The notes beneath the pieces are model-generated. The model made no database searches. It was not told the origin of the DNA and saw nothing but the letters and a program-made list of their open reading frames with translations. Below, one piece after another: positions 1-11,268 of a stretch of 64,000 nt of DNA. Source of the stretch: Marsupella aquatica. Its lineage: Eukaryota; Marchantiophyta. The stretch is taken from contig OZ316892.1 in assembly GCA_973895155.1 (NCBI GenBank), positions 31,000,001 to 31,064,000 on the forward strand, in the 5' to 3' direction. Each line of letters opens with the position of its first letter. The stretch's first letter is position 1. The position numbers were made by a program, and so were the translations under genes.

Positions 1-706
1 TGGATGGTATTCCAATTGTTGTCTCCAAGCTTTGCATCATTTTCATACCAAGCAAGTGTGACGTGACCGCTCATTCGAACGAATCACTTGAGAATGCATT
101 CTCTGGACATGGGAATGCATTTTGGTCAAGAATCATGTAAAAACAACCACTTCCTAGCAAAGACTCCATGGGCGCCTATCTAATTCAGGTCTAGTGAGTT
201 GTAAAAACATCACACAATGCGCCTAGTGACCAACCTGAGATTCTCGACACTTGCAAGTTGGAAACTACAAAGTCGATCGAAACTTTACAATAAATCATCG
301 ATATCAAAATGGGAATGATACCCACATCGGTGCAGTCGGTATTGATTCTATGAGTGAGCCCAAGACGAAAGAAAGTAAACGAAATCGTTTAGAAGAAGCA
401 TTTTCTGGAAGATTGTTCTGGACGACACAATCGCGAGACCTCTACAGTCAGTCCTACTCTTTACGTTATCTACATTTCATATCCCGAGGATGAGTCCTAA
501 AAGTTATCCAAACACTAAGGGAGCTCCAATATTATCCCTTCGACTCGATCATACCATCGCGCTAAACATGATACACGTATCGCTTCGCCAAAAAAAGGAA
601 ATCTTTGCAATCGAATGCAGACGCACAGTTCACACTTTGTTAACTGGCCCAATCGCCTCATTGCTCCCCGATGCTCAGCTCGATGATTGTCATACAGCAA
701 AATCGA
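1..706. other. No supported gene
   Basis: Only short overlapping open frames on both strands, without recognisable motifs. The stretch lies downstream of the minus-strand RNase H exon and may hold its 3' flank. Confidence 0.5.
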
Positions 707-1021
707 CTACATCACAGCTCCACAGCATAAACTATCTCCCGTCTGTTGATGCGCCTGTTCCTTGGCCATCTGATCTGCTAAATCATTCCATTTCGACTTC
801 CAGTCTCTTCCATTTGTGTGCGCCAGGACATGCGTCCAGAAGATGCGTCGTTCACCCTGCTCCCTCAGCAACCACTTCAACAAATCACTGTTCAAAACGG
901 GGGCTCCATCAGCTTTGACCCATCCTCGTGCTATCCATCCCGGAATCCATTCAGTCATGGAGCGGATGAGCAGCATGCTATCAGAGTAGATGTAAAGCGG
1001 CTTCACTTTCGCCTTTGAAAC
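707..1021 (-). CDS. RNase H1-like C-terminal exon (partial gene)
   Basis: The translation carries the C-terminal half of an RNase HI fold: IYSDS, corresponding to the third catalytic Asp region; a GWIARGWVKADGAPVLNSDL block matching the basic-protrusion and following segment of RNase H1; an HVLAH-type loop; and NDLADQMA holding the last catalytic Asp. The family degrades the RNA strand of RNA-DNA hybrids. The exon opens after a CCGCAG acceptor at 1022-1023 in frame with VSKAK, and ends at a TAG at 707-709. The N-terminal half, with the first Asp and the Glu, is not found between this exon and the kinase gene that ends at 1242 on the same strand. This is therefore a gene whose 5' exons are unrecognised or a truncated copy. 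It has the long cellular-type insertion, so it looks like RNase H1 rather than a retrotransposon RNase H; that assignment is inference. Confidence 0.65.
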   Translation of the reverse strand, partial: VSKAKVKPLYIYSDSMLLIRSMTEWIPGWIARGWVKADGAPVLNSDLLKWLLREQGERRIFWTHVLAHTNGRDWKSKWNDLADQMAKEQAHQQTGDSLCCGAVM

Positions 1022-1241
1022 CTGCGGAAGTCTACAATTGGGTTTTGTTATTGCATCTGTCTGTCAATGAAGATTTGGAGAAGAAAAAACATAGGGCAGT
1101 CTCCTCTTCGCCAAGGTGAGACAGTTGATGCGAATCAACAGCAATCGAGTTGACAGAACTCAACAAATATGGAAGAACACGAATTTCAGGGAAAGCAGAT
1201 CACCTTCCAATGAGTTACTGCTACGAGTATCAGAATCCTGT

Positions 1242-3334
1242 CTACAGCTTTCTGCCAAACACGCGACATCGTTCGCAACGTTTCTTGCAGATATCCTCAA
1301 GCATCTTCGCTGCTGCTGTACGTTCCTGCTGCATTTGTTTTGCCCGGGATCTCATCAATTGACGTTCTTCCTTACCGCCGTTAGAAAAGTCATCGAGCCA
1401 TTCAGCTATAAGTTTCCCGAGTTGGTACATGTCCGATCCCTTGGTGTATCTTTTCCTTTTCCTTTTCCTTTTCCTTTTCCTTTTGTCATTGTCTTCTTCC
1501 AACGTTTCCGCATCCCAACCCGTTAAGTCCTCACCAACCCATACTTCATTGTCGTCTCCAGCAGCTTCCAAGTCTATGATCACCCATTTCCATTCACCCA
1601 AATCATTTACTTTGATAACGTTGGGCCACCTTATGTCCCTGTGGGTGTAGCCTTTCATGTGCAAGTCCGCAAGGCCGCATAACATGTCATGCGTGGCATT
1701 TACTAAATCCTTGCAATCCTTAGGCTTTGCATATGGGTCACCAACAGGTTGTAGTCGCAATACTGTTCTAGCCTTGGATCGTCGGACGGATATAAGTTGG
1801 ATCAGGTACCTGGAGCCAGCGATTTTTTCATACAGGCATTCTATCGCGGTCACCTTCTCTTTCGTCAATCCTGGGATTTCCTTCGTCACGCAGTCAGGAT
1901 AGATCGTCACTGCTCCACCATAAACTCTTGCTATTGGCTTATATAATGCCAAGGGGATGTCACTATCCAGTTCTTCCTGTAGTTTCTGTAGGAGACAGTG
2001 CATCCGAATGGTGCTATGTAGGAACTTGGCTACATCGCTCAACATATTCAAGTCATAGAGTTGTGAGATACTTTCACAAAGAATTTCCTTGCCTCGCGGA
2101 TAGAGCTTCAGCCATTGAAACTGCCTTCCACCGGAGCAACCACCAATCACATAAGGGAGCTTACCATAGAACAAAGGGCTCCATGCCTTTAATTTTGAGG
2201 TGTTCTCACCTGCAGCCTCGTGCCGAAGTGCCGGGTCTGTCTTATTCTCCCATCGGAGAATGAGACAATCCCTCACAAACAGCTGAAAATCTGGTCTTAA
2301 AAGCGGTTTTAGTGGTCGCGATGCTGGAGTAGTAGTCGAGGGATTGGGTGAATCCAGTAACCAGACCAAACCTTGTAATTTTGCGTTTGCTGGAGCCTCG
2401 TCATTTAATAATGAGATGAAATCTCCAGTGAGTTTAGCCAATTCATGTGAGCTCGTGGCCTCATTGCCTGGACAATGACGCATTATCTCTCCGAACGCAC
2501 TGTCGCAGAAGGTTGCCAACTCTCCCGCCACTGCGGGAATATCAAGCTCCACCAGCTCAGAAGAGCATATTTTCTTGAATTTTACAAGATTGCGAATTGG
2601 GAGCGGTACTGGTGTCTGGGACAAAAACTCCGAGAGTTCAAGGGCACTTCGTGGGAGCGTCGGAGGTGGTTCCAACAGTTTCCCAAAATAGCGCTCTCTA
2701 GCTTCAATATTAGCTTTTGCCTGAGCTCCCTCTGCATACACATCGGTCTCTAAGTGTTGAAGAGGATGAGAAAAACAGGAAAGTCATCCAATAATCACTC
2801 GAGCAATGAGCCCTACAAATTTGGCACGATTCCGGCACAAATGCTTTATCGGTTCGGCAAAGCAGGAAGACACAGGACACCTGTTATTGCAACAGTACTT
2901 TCCAAACAAATGCCAGAGCAAGAGCGACAGCTGCTGTCGATGATGCCTTATATCTTGATCACTTTTCGGCAAAGAAAACAAATTAGGTGCAGCCAATTAG
3001 GCGAGTTCAGAGGAATAAACTCAACGTAAAAACAAACCAGAACCAGAAGACACTGAGACGAAATATATTGCTGTGAAATTCTGTTGGAATTACCATGCGT
3101 AGAGCTTTCCTTTCGAAGCAGAACTGCCGCCTCGACTCCACATTTTGCTCCCTCAGATGCGTCTGGACACAGTTTATCAATGAGGCGTTCGAGTCTGTCC
3201 TCTGAAAACATCAGCAACGCAGGTACTGAGACCTTGTGGAAGTCTAGTTGCGCAGCAATGTATCGTAGATCTGCTTGGTCAAGAATGGTAGGTCGAAGCA
3301 GGTCCAGAATACTGTCTTCTTGAGAACCCGCCAT
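1242..3334 (-). CDS. Atypical protein-kinase-fold protein, two exons
   Basis: Exon 1 runs 3334-3094 from ATG; the donor is CATG|GTAATT. Exon 2 runs 2749-1242 after CACTTAG. Phase agrees: exon 1 ends with one base and exon 2 supplies AG, giving a Glu codon. The protein is about 580 residues. The C-terminal third has kinase landmarks: HRDIRWPNV (HRD at 1635-1643, with the conserved Asn four residues on), IDLEAA in place of DFG, and SDMYQLGKLIAEW resembling the F-helix. No clear Gly-rich loop is visible. The middle contains RWENK (2241-2249), an ExK signature reminiscent of PD-(D/E)xK nuclease folds, followed by a GG..QFQW block. An Arg-Lys tract separates the metal-binding loop from the activation segment. 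Such HRDIRWPN kinases occur in crinkler-like and FunK1-like families; that link is from memory of the families, not a search. The frame is intact, so the gene may be functional. Confidence 0.7.
1451..1484. repeat. In-frame (TTTTCC)n microsatellite
   Basis: Five and two-thirds copies of a hexamer. On the minus strand it encodes an alternating Arg-Lys run inside the kinase activation segment. Because the unit is 6 bp, length changes preserve the frame. Confidence 0.9.
2750..3093 (-). other. Intron of the kinase gene
   Basis: A 344-bp intron bounded by GTAATT (3093 side) and CTTAG (2750 side). Splicing joins the two kinase exons without loss of frame. Confidence 0.7.
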
Positions 3335-3605
3335 TGAATCTTGCAGGCTGAACAATAAGACAATTCGCTTCCTTAAGTTCTATGCTATCAAAACAAGCAT
3401 AGACAGCCACAAACGCAAGTCATAACAAAAAAAGCACAAAGTCCAATCACAAGCAGAAACGAAACCTTCGGTTGACTCAAATCGTAGCAACAGAGGAGGC
3501 GACAGAGGAAAGAGCACCACAAGGGTGAAAACTACGGTACAAGGCCGTCCACCACACCCTAGATTACCAAAATGCAATCCCAAATCCCGCAACCGCGGTG
3601 TAAGG

Positions 3606-3800
3606 CCTCCTGATCCGCAGTCGATCAATTAAACATGCCGCGATTCACCACCTTAAAATTCCTGGCCAGTCTGCTCGCAAAATCCTCCATACTACAGTCT
3701 ATGCCAAACAGACCAGTTGTATACCAAAGGTTCGTATTCTTATGCAGACGGGCTCCTCGGTCATCACCAAAGGAGTTGGCAAAGATGCGCGTAACCGAGG
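3606..3800. repeat. Dispersed repeat, copy 1
   Basis: About 190 bp diverged from a second copy at 7592-7800. Shared blocks include GATCCGCAG, CAATTAAACATGC, GATTCACCACCT.AAAATT, TATGCC.AACAGACCAGT and AAGGAGTTG. Both copies are in the same orientation and lie just upstream of minus-strand genes (the kinase and the methylase-like gene), so they might be a duplicated promoter or first-exon segment or a short mobile element. Confidence 0.6.
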
Positions 3801-3839
3801 TAGATTCAAACATCGAAAGGTAGCAAATAATTTGCTTCC

Positions 3840-4570
3840 TTAGATGATATCATTTACCGAGTAATCGTATCATATTCGCACTTCTAGCTCCTGTGGAATA
3901 CCACTTTTGCAGAAATACAATCAAGCTCTTATTGTACCAGGAAAGATGTGCAGAATTTCAAATTATATTGGTGTTAGGCCCATCCAAGCCAGGTGAAAAA
4001 GCGCCCTTCTTTAGGTCCAGTTAGAGACTCTTGCAAATCTAGAAAATTCTGAAAAAATTCACTTCACCCATCCACATCAGTCAGATCTTTCTAATGAATT
4101 TCTTATCAATGCTAGAATTTGTGGAATGTGCCATATCACTCGTGAGACAGCTGAAAGCACTTGATAAATGACTATGAAGAAAGACCCTGGGTTAAATCAA
4201 CACCACGTTAATGCGCTCCAAGTTAATGCGCTCCAAGTTTAGCGGCACCCTGTACCTGCCCGTCACGAAATCCAATGCCGCCTGCCTGTTCCCCGACGCG
4301 ACCTAGGTTTATGTTCTACCATTTCTCCTTCGACTGCCTAAACTATGTTTCCGTCCGTCGTCCGTCCGTTTTGAATTCGGGCGGGAGCGCGAACCGATTC
4401 CCCGACCCTGCCAACGCTACCCTCCCCTGCCCGGTCTCGACAGTCGAGTGTTGTTGAACCCTGCGATCCCAAGGATTTTGATGTCCTGTTGGTATGAGGG
4501 TTCGAGCAATGTAGTGGTTTGATGACCCTGCTTTACAAATGGTGACGCGTTTTTTCCTGATTTGCAAAAC
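3840..4570. other. No gene seen
   Basis: AT-rich DNA with a short tandem duplication of TTAATGCGCTCCAAG near 4208-4238. No coding signature found. Confidence 0.4.
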
Positions 4571-4572
4571 CT

Positions 4573-4995
4573 GTGTCATTGTTTAGGTTCTATCACATTT
4601 CACCTTCGCGCACTTTCAAAACTCAAGCCCGACAACTCACTCGGACATCCTGCTCAAGTAAGCAACTCATTCAGATGATCGCTGCTGCATGTCAGACGAG
4701 TACTTTGTCTCTGGTGTTACCAATTAAATGGATTGTTTCAATGTCGCGCCCAACCCTTGCTTCAGATTCCAGTTTATGTTCTACTCAGCGTTGCTTTGGT
4801 ACTGTCATGCAGGGAATGGCGCCATCTCGGCAATGTGCCGTAGGGCCTAGGAAGGGGAAGCCTCCTGTTCCACCAGAGTCAGAATGGGAGAAGTTCCCAG
4901 AAGCCAAGATGAACGAACATTGGATGCGAGCTAAAAATCCATCCCACAGAAGAACTCTTAGGGTCAGGTTTTCTTTGCAAAATCATGACGGATGA
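4573..4995 (+). CDS. Hypothetical protein, possible exon
   Basis: The frame is open for 140 codons. Its second half (GPRKGKPPVPPESEWEKF, then EAKMNEHWMRAKNPSHR) looks like real protein. A better start may be the internal ATG near 4741 (MSRPTLASDSS), which would give a Ser/Arg-rich N terminus like an organelle-targeting peptide. I do not recognise the family. It is as likely to be a chance frame as an exon. Confidence 0.25.
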   Translation: MSLFRFYHISPSRTFKTQARQLTRTSCSSKQLIQMIAAACQTSTLSLVLPIKWIVSMSRPTLASDSSLCSTQRCFGTVMQGMAPSRQCAVGPRKGKPPVPPESEWEKFPEAKMNEHWMRAKNPSHRRTLRVRFSLQNHDG

Positions 4996-5142
4996 CTCAT
5001 GTCATGGGGGATCTCTCCGTGACAGCAAACAGCAAACAGCAAAACTCATACCAGCAAATGTGCACCCAAAAAAAGACACCGAAGGGTATGAAAATATTGT
5101 CACATACATTGGACGTGAAGCGGCCATTGAGTACATTTATAC

Positions 5143-5221
5143 TAGCGCCGGGCGCTATAAGGAAAACAACCAAATAAAAACCTCTTTGAACTACCGGCTA
5201 CAGTAATAGCGTCGGGCGCTA
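5143..5221. repeat. Two copies of a 15-bp palindrome
   Basis: TAGCGCCGGGCGCTA at 5143-5157 and TAGCGTCGGGCGCTA at 5207-5221, 64 bp apart. The arms TAGCGCC/GGCGCTA pair around one central base. They lie 3' of the methylase-like gene, and three more copies lie in its introns. Confidence 0.75.
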
Positions 5222-5296
5222 CTCTAATACGACACGTCACGGCGTTCTTATTGACTATCGTCGTTCTCCATAAACGGGTAAATAAAACAAGGAGAA

Positions 5297-7617
5297 CTAA
5301 AGACCAGATCCACAACCACCACTCGACTCTGAGCCCGATTCAGAGCCGCTACTTTCTGATCTATCAGTGGACTCTGCTTCGTCGTCCACATACTTGGATT
5401 TTGCAATATCATCTACGAAGTGATTCTGCACAAACTTTCTATCTGAGCCTCTCCTGAGTCTAAGACCCTTACTCTCCCAAGTAAGCATCCTGACTGAATC
5501 TGCCCGTTGTGCCGCCTTTTCAACATAAGAGGGGAGAACAAATGGCTTCTCCGGGGTCTGTACAAAGTTCCTAGAGACCTCTGAAGTTCCTAGAGGGTCC
5601 TTCAAAGTTGAAAACGCCTCCGAAGATTCCACTCTGACCTGAGAATTTGAACTGGAGTTCTTTAGTTGAAGTCGGGAAATCGGGCGAATTTTCTAGACAA
5701 AAGGGAGTAGAGGAGTTCTTTGGAAAAAAGTATACAATGAGAGAAAGAAAGCTAAAGAAAATTACTCTTCTGACTCTTCACTGTCCTCATCTCCAGATCC
5801 AAGGTCCACCACATTCTTCGACACCTCATCATCTTTAGATTGCTGAGAAGCATTGCCACCCTCATTCCGAATCAAAATTTAGAATAGCACGGAGCCTGTC
5901 CTGCTTCTTACTTCCAGGAATCTTCTTAGGAGGAGTTGGTGCAACCACTTCTTTGTTCTGTAAAAGATCAAGGAAGACCTTACCGGAAGTATCAACAAAC
6001 TCTGGCCAATTTTCCAGCCCAACAACAAAGCGACCAGAATAATCTCTAGCCACAAACGTACTACCGGAACCTACTGTCCAGTCCATAACGATATCTCCAG
6101 GAAGAGTCACCAATTCCAAAATAGTTTGCATGAAACCCACAGGCAATCGTGAATTTCCTGCAAATTGGAGCTCAGGAGTCGGGTCATGTCGCGGCAACGA
6201 AAACCCAATAATGTTAGTGACGGAAGGGTCTTCTTCATTCGATAGTGGCCGGAACTTGGGGTCTTTCGGGACCCTTTCCTTAGTCGAAATGCGGCAAAAT
6301 ATATTAAGAGTAAGTGTGAATATCTGCAACACAGTTTCCCAATGAAGGCAGTATAAGAAAACAGACACATATATTAGCGCTTGGTGCTAGTCAACCATTC
6401 ATCCTGACGAAAGATAAGTGAATTGTAGATATTGCGAATGCTGATAGTAGCGTCGGGCGCTAGTATGTGCAAGAGGAATTGTTACCTGAGTATCAGATCG
6501 GGGCCTATACATTGGTGTAGTCATGACCACATGGTGGGTTGAAATACACTGGAAACACTTAGAATCCTGGCAAGCCGCAATCACTTCAGATACCTAATCA
6601 TAGTCTCCTCTGTGTAAAATTGCAAGTAGGCCATCGTCTGCAAGGAACGGCTCCATGGCTCGGAAGAAAGAGCTGGGAATAGTGTAATCCTGAAGGTTCC
6701 ACTTGGGAACCTTTCGATCAAGAAGTGTTGGTTTTAATCCAGTGGGAATGTAGATGAAACCAGCATCCACACCAAAGCCCCTCTCTTTTCCGCCACGCAT
6801 TACTCCCTTCTCTCTGTCTCCTGACTTTACCAATTCCTTTCCCCAGGCCTCAACTTTAGTAACCCACATGGGCTTCATCCCCTTGTTAAATACCGAATCG
6901 TAAAATTTGTTTAAATTGGACTCCACAAAACAGTGTCTAGAACACCTCCGCTTAAAATTCCTGACATCTCTCTGGAGTCCACAGGAAATAACGTCTTGAG
7001 TAGATGATGCTGCTCTGTCCTCACCGGCGCCTCTCTTTTTCTTTTTCTTCGTGCTAGTTGCGTCAAGAGGGACAATGGATTTGCTAGCACCATCCGGGGT
7101 CCCTTGATCCGGGGTTTCTTGAGCTCCAGTGTTTGCCTCCGATGCCTGAGGAGTTGCATCATTCTTCCCTTTGGCAGCCGGGACCTCCGTGTCGGACTTT
7201 CGACCTCCTGTTAGGCACAGAAACTTGAATGAGTCCAACCTTTCAGACTAGCGCCAGGCGCTATTAATCAAAGGAATTTCCTCATGAAGTTTCTTGCCTA
7301 ACAAGTAACCAAAAGCGCTTAGACTACTCACTTTTCTTGAAGGACCTTGTGGAGTCACTTGGTGCAGCTGACTCATTCTTCGCCTTTGCTCTTGGCTTAC
7401 GGCTTCGGTCAACGTGCATGACAAGAGACTCATAATTCTTCTGTAACTCAGATGCAGATTCGTCAACATCAGACTGGAGACCTTGCTTCATTGCAGACAC
7501 ATAGTTGGCAGGGATCTGGGACTTCTGCAACTTCATGAAGGCATCCTTCTCAGCTTCGTCGAACGGTAAATCCCAAAGGAAAAGGCCTTTTGATCCGCAG
7601 CGTATCATGACAATCAA
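5297..7617 (-). pseudogene. DNA-methyltransferase-fold gene, multi-exon, decayed
   Basis: Exons on the minus strand: about 7617-7332 (donor AAAA|GTGAGT), 7207-6486 (acceptor CCTAACAG, donor CTCAG|GTAACA), 6278 to about 5760 (acceptor GACTAAG), and a Ser/Glu-rich end near 5632-5297. Phases agree at both solved junctions. The encoded order is a Lys-rich linker, a helical region with FRAMEPFLADDGLLAILHRG, then GDIVMDWTVGSGSTFVARD and GRFVVGLE. These match methylase motif I and the following strand in a permuted beta-class N6/N4 methylase layout. The DPPY-type catalytic motif is not seen; WNLQDYT stands near its place. One in-frame TAG (6594-6596) interrupts an otherwise continuous exon, and a frameshift near 5862 precedes an acidic tail that stays open in the next frame to about 5760. 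It resembles the methylase-fold part of the 23-kb gene. Probably a pseudogene; the fold call is inference from motifs. Confidence 0.5.
6375..7263. repeat. Three intronic copies of the 15-bp palindrome
   Basis: Copies at 6375-6389 (TAGCGCTTGGTGCTA, diverged), 6448-6462 (TAGCGTCGGGCGCTA) and 7249-7263 (TAGCGCCAGGCGCTA, perfect arms). The first two sit in the intron 6279-6485 and the third in the intron 7208-7331 of the methylase-like gene. Confidence 0.75.
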
Positions 7618-7800
7618 TTAAACATGCAACGATTCACCACCTCAAAATTTCCAAACCCTACTGCTAGCGAATCCGCCTCACTTCACTACTTCAGCCTATG
7701 CCGAACAGACCAGTGTACCGAATGCTCGGACTCTTTATGTAGACGGCCTCCTCTCCTCTCCTCGGTCGGCAGACAAGGAGTTGATCCGTTCCGTTCTAGG
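7592..7800. repeat. Dispersed repeat, copy 2
   Basis: Diverged partner of 3606-3800, overlapping the 5' end of the methylase-like gene. It has a CT-rich insertion (CTCCTCTCCTCTCCTC near 7747) that copy 1 lacks. Confidence 0.6.
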
Positions 7801-7914
7801 CGCAACGGGTTCAGATCTCAGGTTTCTCAACGCAACTGAGCTTCCCGCCCCGATAGAGAGCTTCTCTCCCGAAAACGATTACCATGTGTAGCTTTTGTGG
7901 GACCCAAAGCCATA

Positions 7915-8100
7915 TCTATTCATCCATCTATTCTTGCAACCGTCGTATTTGAAACTACTACTGAATACCTGTGTTCTATCCATCTATCCTATTCCTGCAT
8001 ATATCTTCTTTAACCTACTGCCGAATACCTGGGTTCTGTCCATCCATATATTCATGCATCTATTGTATTTGAACCTACTACTGAATACATAGGTTTTTGT
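7915..8100. repeat. Tandem repeat, about 60-bp unit, 3 copies
   Basis: Three diverged units share a core TTGAAACTACTACTGAATAC (variants CTACTGCCGAATAC and CTACTACTGAATAC), each followed by TGGGTTCTGTCCATC-like sequence. Noncoding satellite-like tract. Confidence 0.65.
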
Positions 8101-10545
8101 CAAGCTTTTGTGTCAAGAAAAACATCTTACTTATTTACTTATTTCACCTGAAATTAATAGTATTTGAGACCTCCCAATGTTATCCGTTGCCGACCTGTTG
8201 TGCCTTGTGTAAAACCCCCGGGTCTATATATTTGAGAACCCCTAATGTATATGTTTATGGTCCTTCCTTACTCCTTAATGATGTATTATTGGTACTTGGC
8301 CCTGAGGTATTTGCTTGATCAACCCCCAAACTGAAAGTTGTTACTTGATGGACCCCCTGAGGTCTATCAACGGTCCAGATCTGAGATTGAAAGGTCCCCT
8401 CTTTCATGTCGTCGCTTCTTTTACATTCCTCTTCTTGGCTCTTCTTCTTTCTATCCTCAAGTTTCCAATCCCATAGCAAAAAGAACTTGCGGCCACTATC
8501 CTCATATCCCATGGCAACGAACTAACCCTATCCTAAAAATGGTTTCAATTACCGGGTTCCACTCGTTGAAGGTGCCCAACTTCCTTATCCCTAAATCACA
8601 TCCAAAACTCCACATCATTAAATCCAGGGTGGTCGAGGAGATCCATATCTCAAGTTGAAATTTCCTTACAAGAATCATAAAAAAATGGGTTGCTGTCTCC
8701 CTTGCCGGTTGTTAGTCTCCTTGGATTTTCATTGAGTTTACATAGTCACCTAGGTTCTTCACCTCTTTTCTTATTTCTTCTTTTAAGCCTCTTTGTTCAT
8801 CCGAAAACCTCTTTTTATTCCTTATCAAACACTTGTCTTCCTCCCCGAAAACATCTTTGTTTAGCATTTCTTCTTTTGATGGTTCATTTTCTCTGCTTAC
8901 ACATTTCCTGAGCTTCGTCCAGGACTCGTAACCGAGAAATCTTCCTCTGTTTTTATTCTTCTCTTACTTTAATCCCGTGTGCTTTGGATGAAATTTTCTT
9001 TTTGCTCGCCTGGAATTCTTGATCGTTAGTGCTTAATCTTCTTCAATCCTTTTGTTCACTCGACAGCTCTCTACTTGAACACACTCACATCTTCACAACA
9101 TCATCTTCCTTTAAGACTCTGTGTCTCTTGATCTTAAACCTTATCGAAAGGAGTTAGCAGTTTGATTTCTGTCACCCAAAAATCTCAATTTCAGCATCTT
9201 TTAAGTGTCTCTGGCTCAAACGACTCCGTTTTCTCTTCGCTTGACGCCAATTTTCTCTCAATCTTCTTTGCCTGCTTGCGCCCTCCACCGATCAATTCAC
9301 CCCAAACTGATGCTCCTGCTACCATTTTGACTTTGTTTTCTACTTATGTTACGAGCACTTTCATCATGGCCTGAGGCGCTATAAATTCCATCAAGTCCCG
9401 GAGAGAAGTTAACGTTTTTGAGGAGTCAACTCTTTTCCTTCGCGCATCCCATCACTTTGTCTTGCAGTTCTCACAACTAAATTCTGTTCTTAGACAATTT
9501 CAATCACCTTTTCTCTTCACTTGAGAACACACGAAGCCCTTTGAGCACCTTTTTTTTATCTCTCTTCATTGAAGTACTCTCAATCGAAGGCGCCCAAAGT
9601 TTACCACGCACACTCCCGCCTTGCTGCTTCTGCTCCACAATTTTCCATCTCGTTCACAAAAAATACCTAGATTGTCCTTTCTATCGACCTTCTTTTCTTC
9701 ACCTCCATTCCCTGCCACTTGAAACTCGTCACCCAATTCCTCCGTAGTTGAGCTCTACTCACTATCCCCACCCAAAAGCATCGACTAAAAAAACAGCACT
9801 TCTTTTTCCCTCCCGAACTCACGTAGTGCGCGCTACTCCTCTTTGATTTGCTTTTGAACTTCTTCGATCCTTTTCGCCTCAAATTTCCATTAACTCCTTT
9901 CAAACTTCCCATAACTGCTCGCAGACCTTCAGCTCTTTTCTTTTATGCACGCAACACCAAAACATCGAGCACACACTACTTGCCATCTTGTTTGCGCGAG
10001 CACACTCCTCTTCTCCGTTTGACCTCAAAATCCCAAAAATTTTCCCCATTTCCCACACCACAATACACTCTACTCACACTCGGTTCCTCCGTTTTTCCTG
10101 CACTCAAACCTGCTACGCGCGCATGGCCTCTGATTCCATCTCTAACCTCCACACAACTGCCATGTTCAGTGTCCTTATCAATTTGAATTCTCCCAGGCCG
10201 CCACATGTCACCTCCACATTAAATGCCTCAAATTCCTTATGCCTAAGCTCCAACTTTCACCCTTTTATTCCTCTTTTGTCCCATTATCTTTCTTTTAAAG
10301 TCCAGTTTGCTCTATGTTTCTCTCCTTCACAAACAGAGAACTATGTCATTCCGAGCCGAACAAAAGCAAGTCGACTAGATCCAGCACACTCCACTTCAAT
10401 CGTCAAACATTCTTCCCGACGACAATGCAGGGAAGAACAATTCAGCAGATAGACTTCAGCCAACCTACTGTAGCAACTGTAATGTACATATATAAGTAAG
10501 ACGGATTTTGGTCTTTTTAGCAAGCAGTACATGGCTATAATATCT
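8101..10545. other. Pyrimidine-rich low-complexity DNA, no gene supported
   Basis: The + strand is strongly T/C-biased from about 8350 to 10350, which creates many leucine/serine-rich chance frames. No domain, splice structure or RNA gene was recognised. A TAGTGCGCGCTA palindrome near 9823-9836 and an isolated GGCGCTA half-site near 9374 recall the palindrome family of 5.1-7.3 kb. Confidence 0.5.
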
Positions 10546-10549
10546 CCGA

Positions 10550-11110
10550 GGGCTAACTTGAGACTAAGGAAAACCTTGAGGACAGTTGTTTAGGACATAA
10601 GGCCAGACTGGGTACTGGGAATTTAGGACTAAGGATTGACAAAAGTTTGCTAATTGAGGACTTGGGCCAGAGAACTCATTGAGTAGGGATGGCAGATTGA
10701 GGACTCAATCAGGGTGGAGGACTAATGACTTAGGGTAGAGGACTGAGGACTCAGGATGGAGGATTGAAGGCTCAAGGAAAAGGACTCAGAATGAAGGACT
10801 CAGGATTTGGGGCAGAGGATTGAGGACTCGGGCAGAGGATTGATGACTCGGGCAAAGGACTGAGGACTCGGGCAGAGGATTGAGGACTGAGGACTCTGGC
10901 AGAGGACTCAGGAAAAAGGACTGAGGACTCATAGTAAAAAACTGAGGACTCATGGCAAAGACTAAGGACTGAAGCCAAAGGACTGAGGACTCCGGACGTT
11001 CAGACTGAGGACTCTGGACGGAGGAATTGAGCACTAGTGACCAAGGACTGAGGACCAACGACGGATAACTGAGGACTAGAGACAAAAGACAAAGGACTTC
11101 AAACAGAGGA
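10550..11110. repeat. Degenerate minisatellite (GGACTGAGGACTC-like)
   Basis: Dozens of imperfect copies of a 7-14 bp unit (GAGGACTC, GGCAGAGGATT, GGACTGAGGACTC). The minus strand reads as repeated SSVL/PESS peptides, which are not genes. Confidence 0.85.
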
Positions 11111-11268
11111 TAGGGGACTGGTGATGGAGAAAAAATGGTGAACACACCTCAGTATCCTCCTCCATATTGCTAGGAACCCAAGGATGCATATATTGCTGCC
11201 AGAGTCTTGGGCTCAAGGGTGTACATTCTATATCGTCCCTTTCTTGCCTCACATGGAGTGAGACCAAA

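Noticed and set aside
8101-10500. Leu/Ser-rich membrane-protein-like frames
   Set aside because: They arise from the T/C-rich strand bias; there is no consistent frame, motif or splice structure.
10550-11110. CRISPR-like or coding repeat
   Set aside because: Units are short, degenerate and without unique spacers. It is a minisatellite in eukaryotic DNA.
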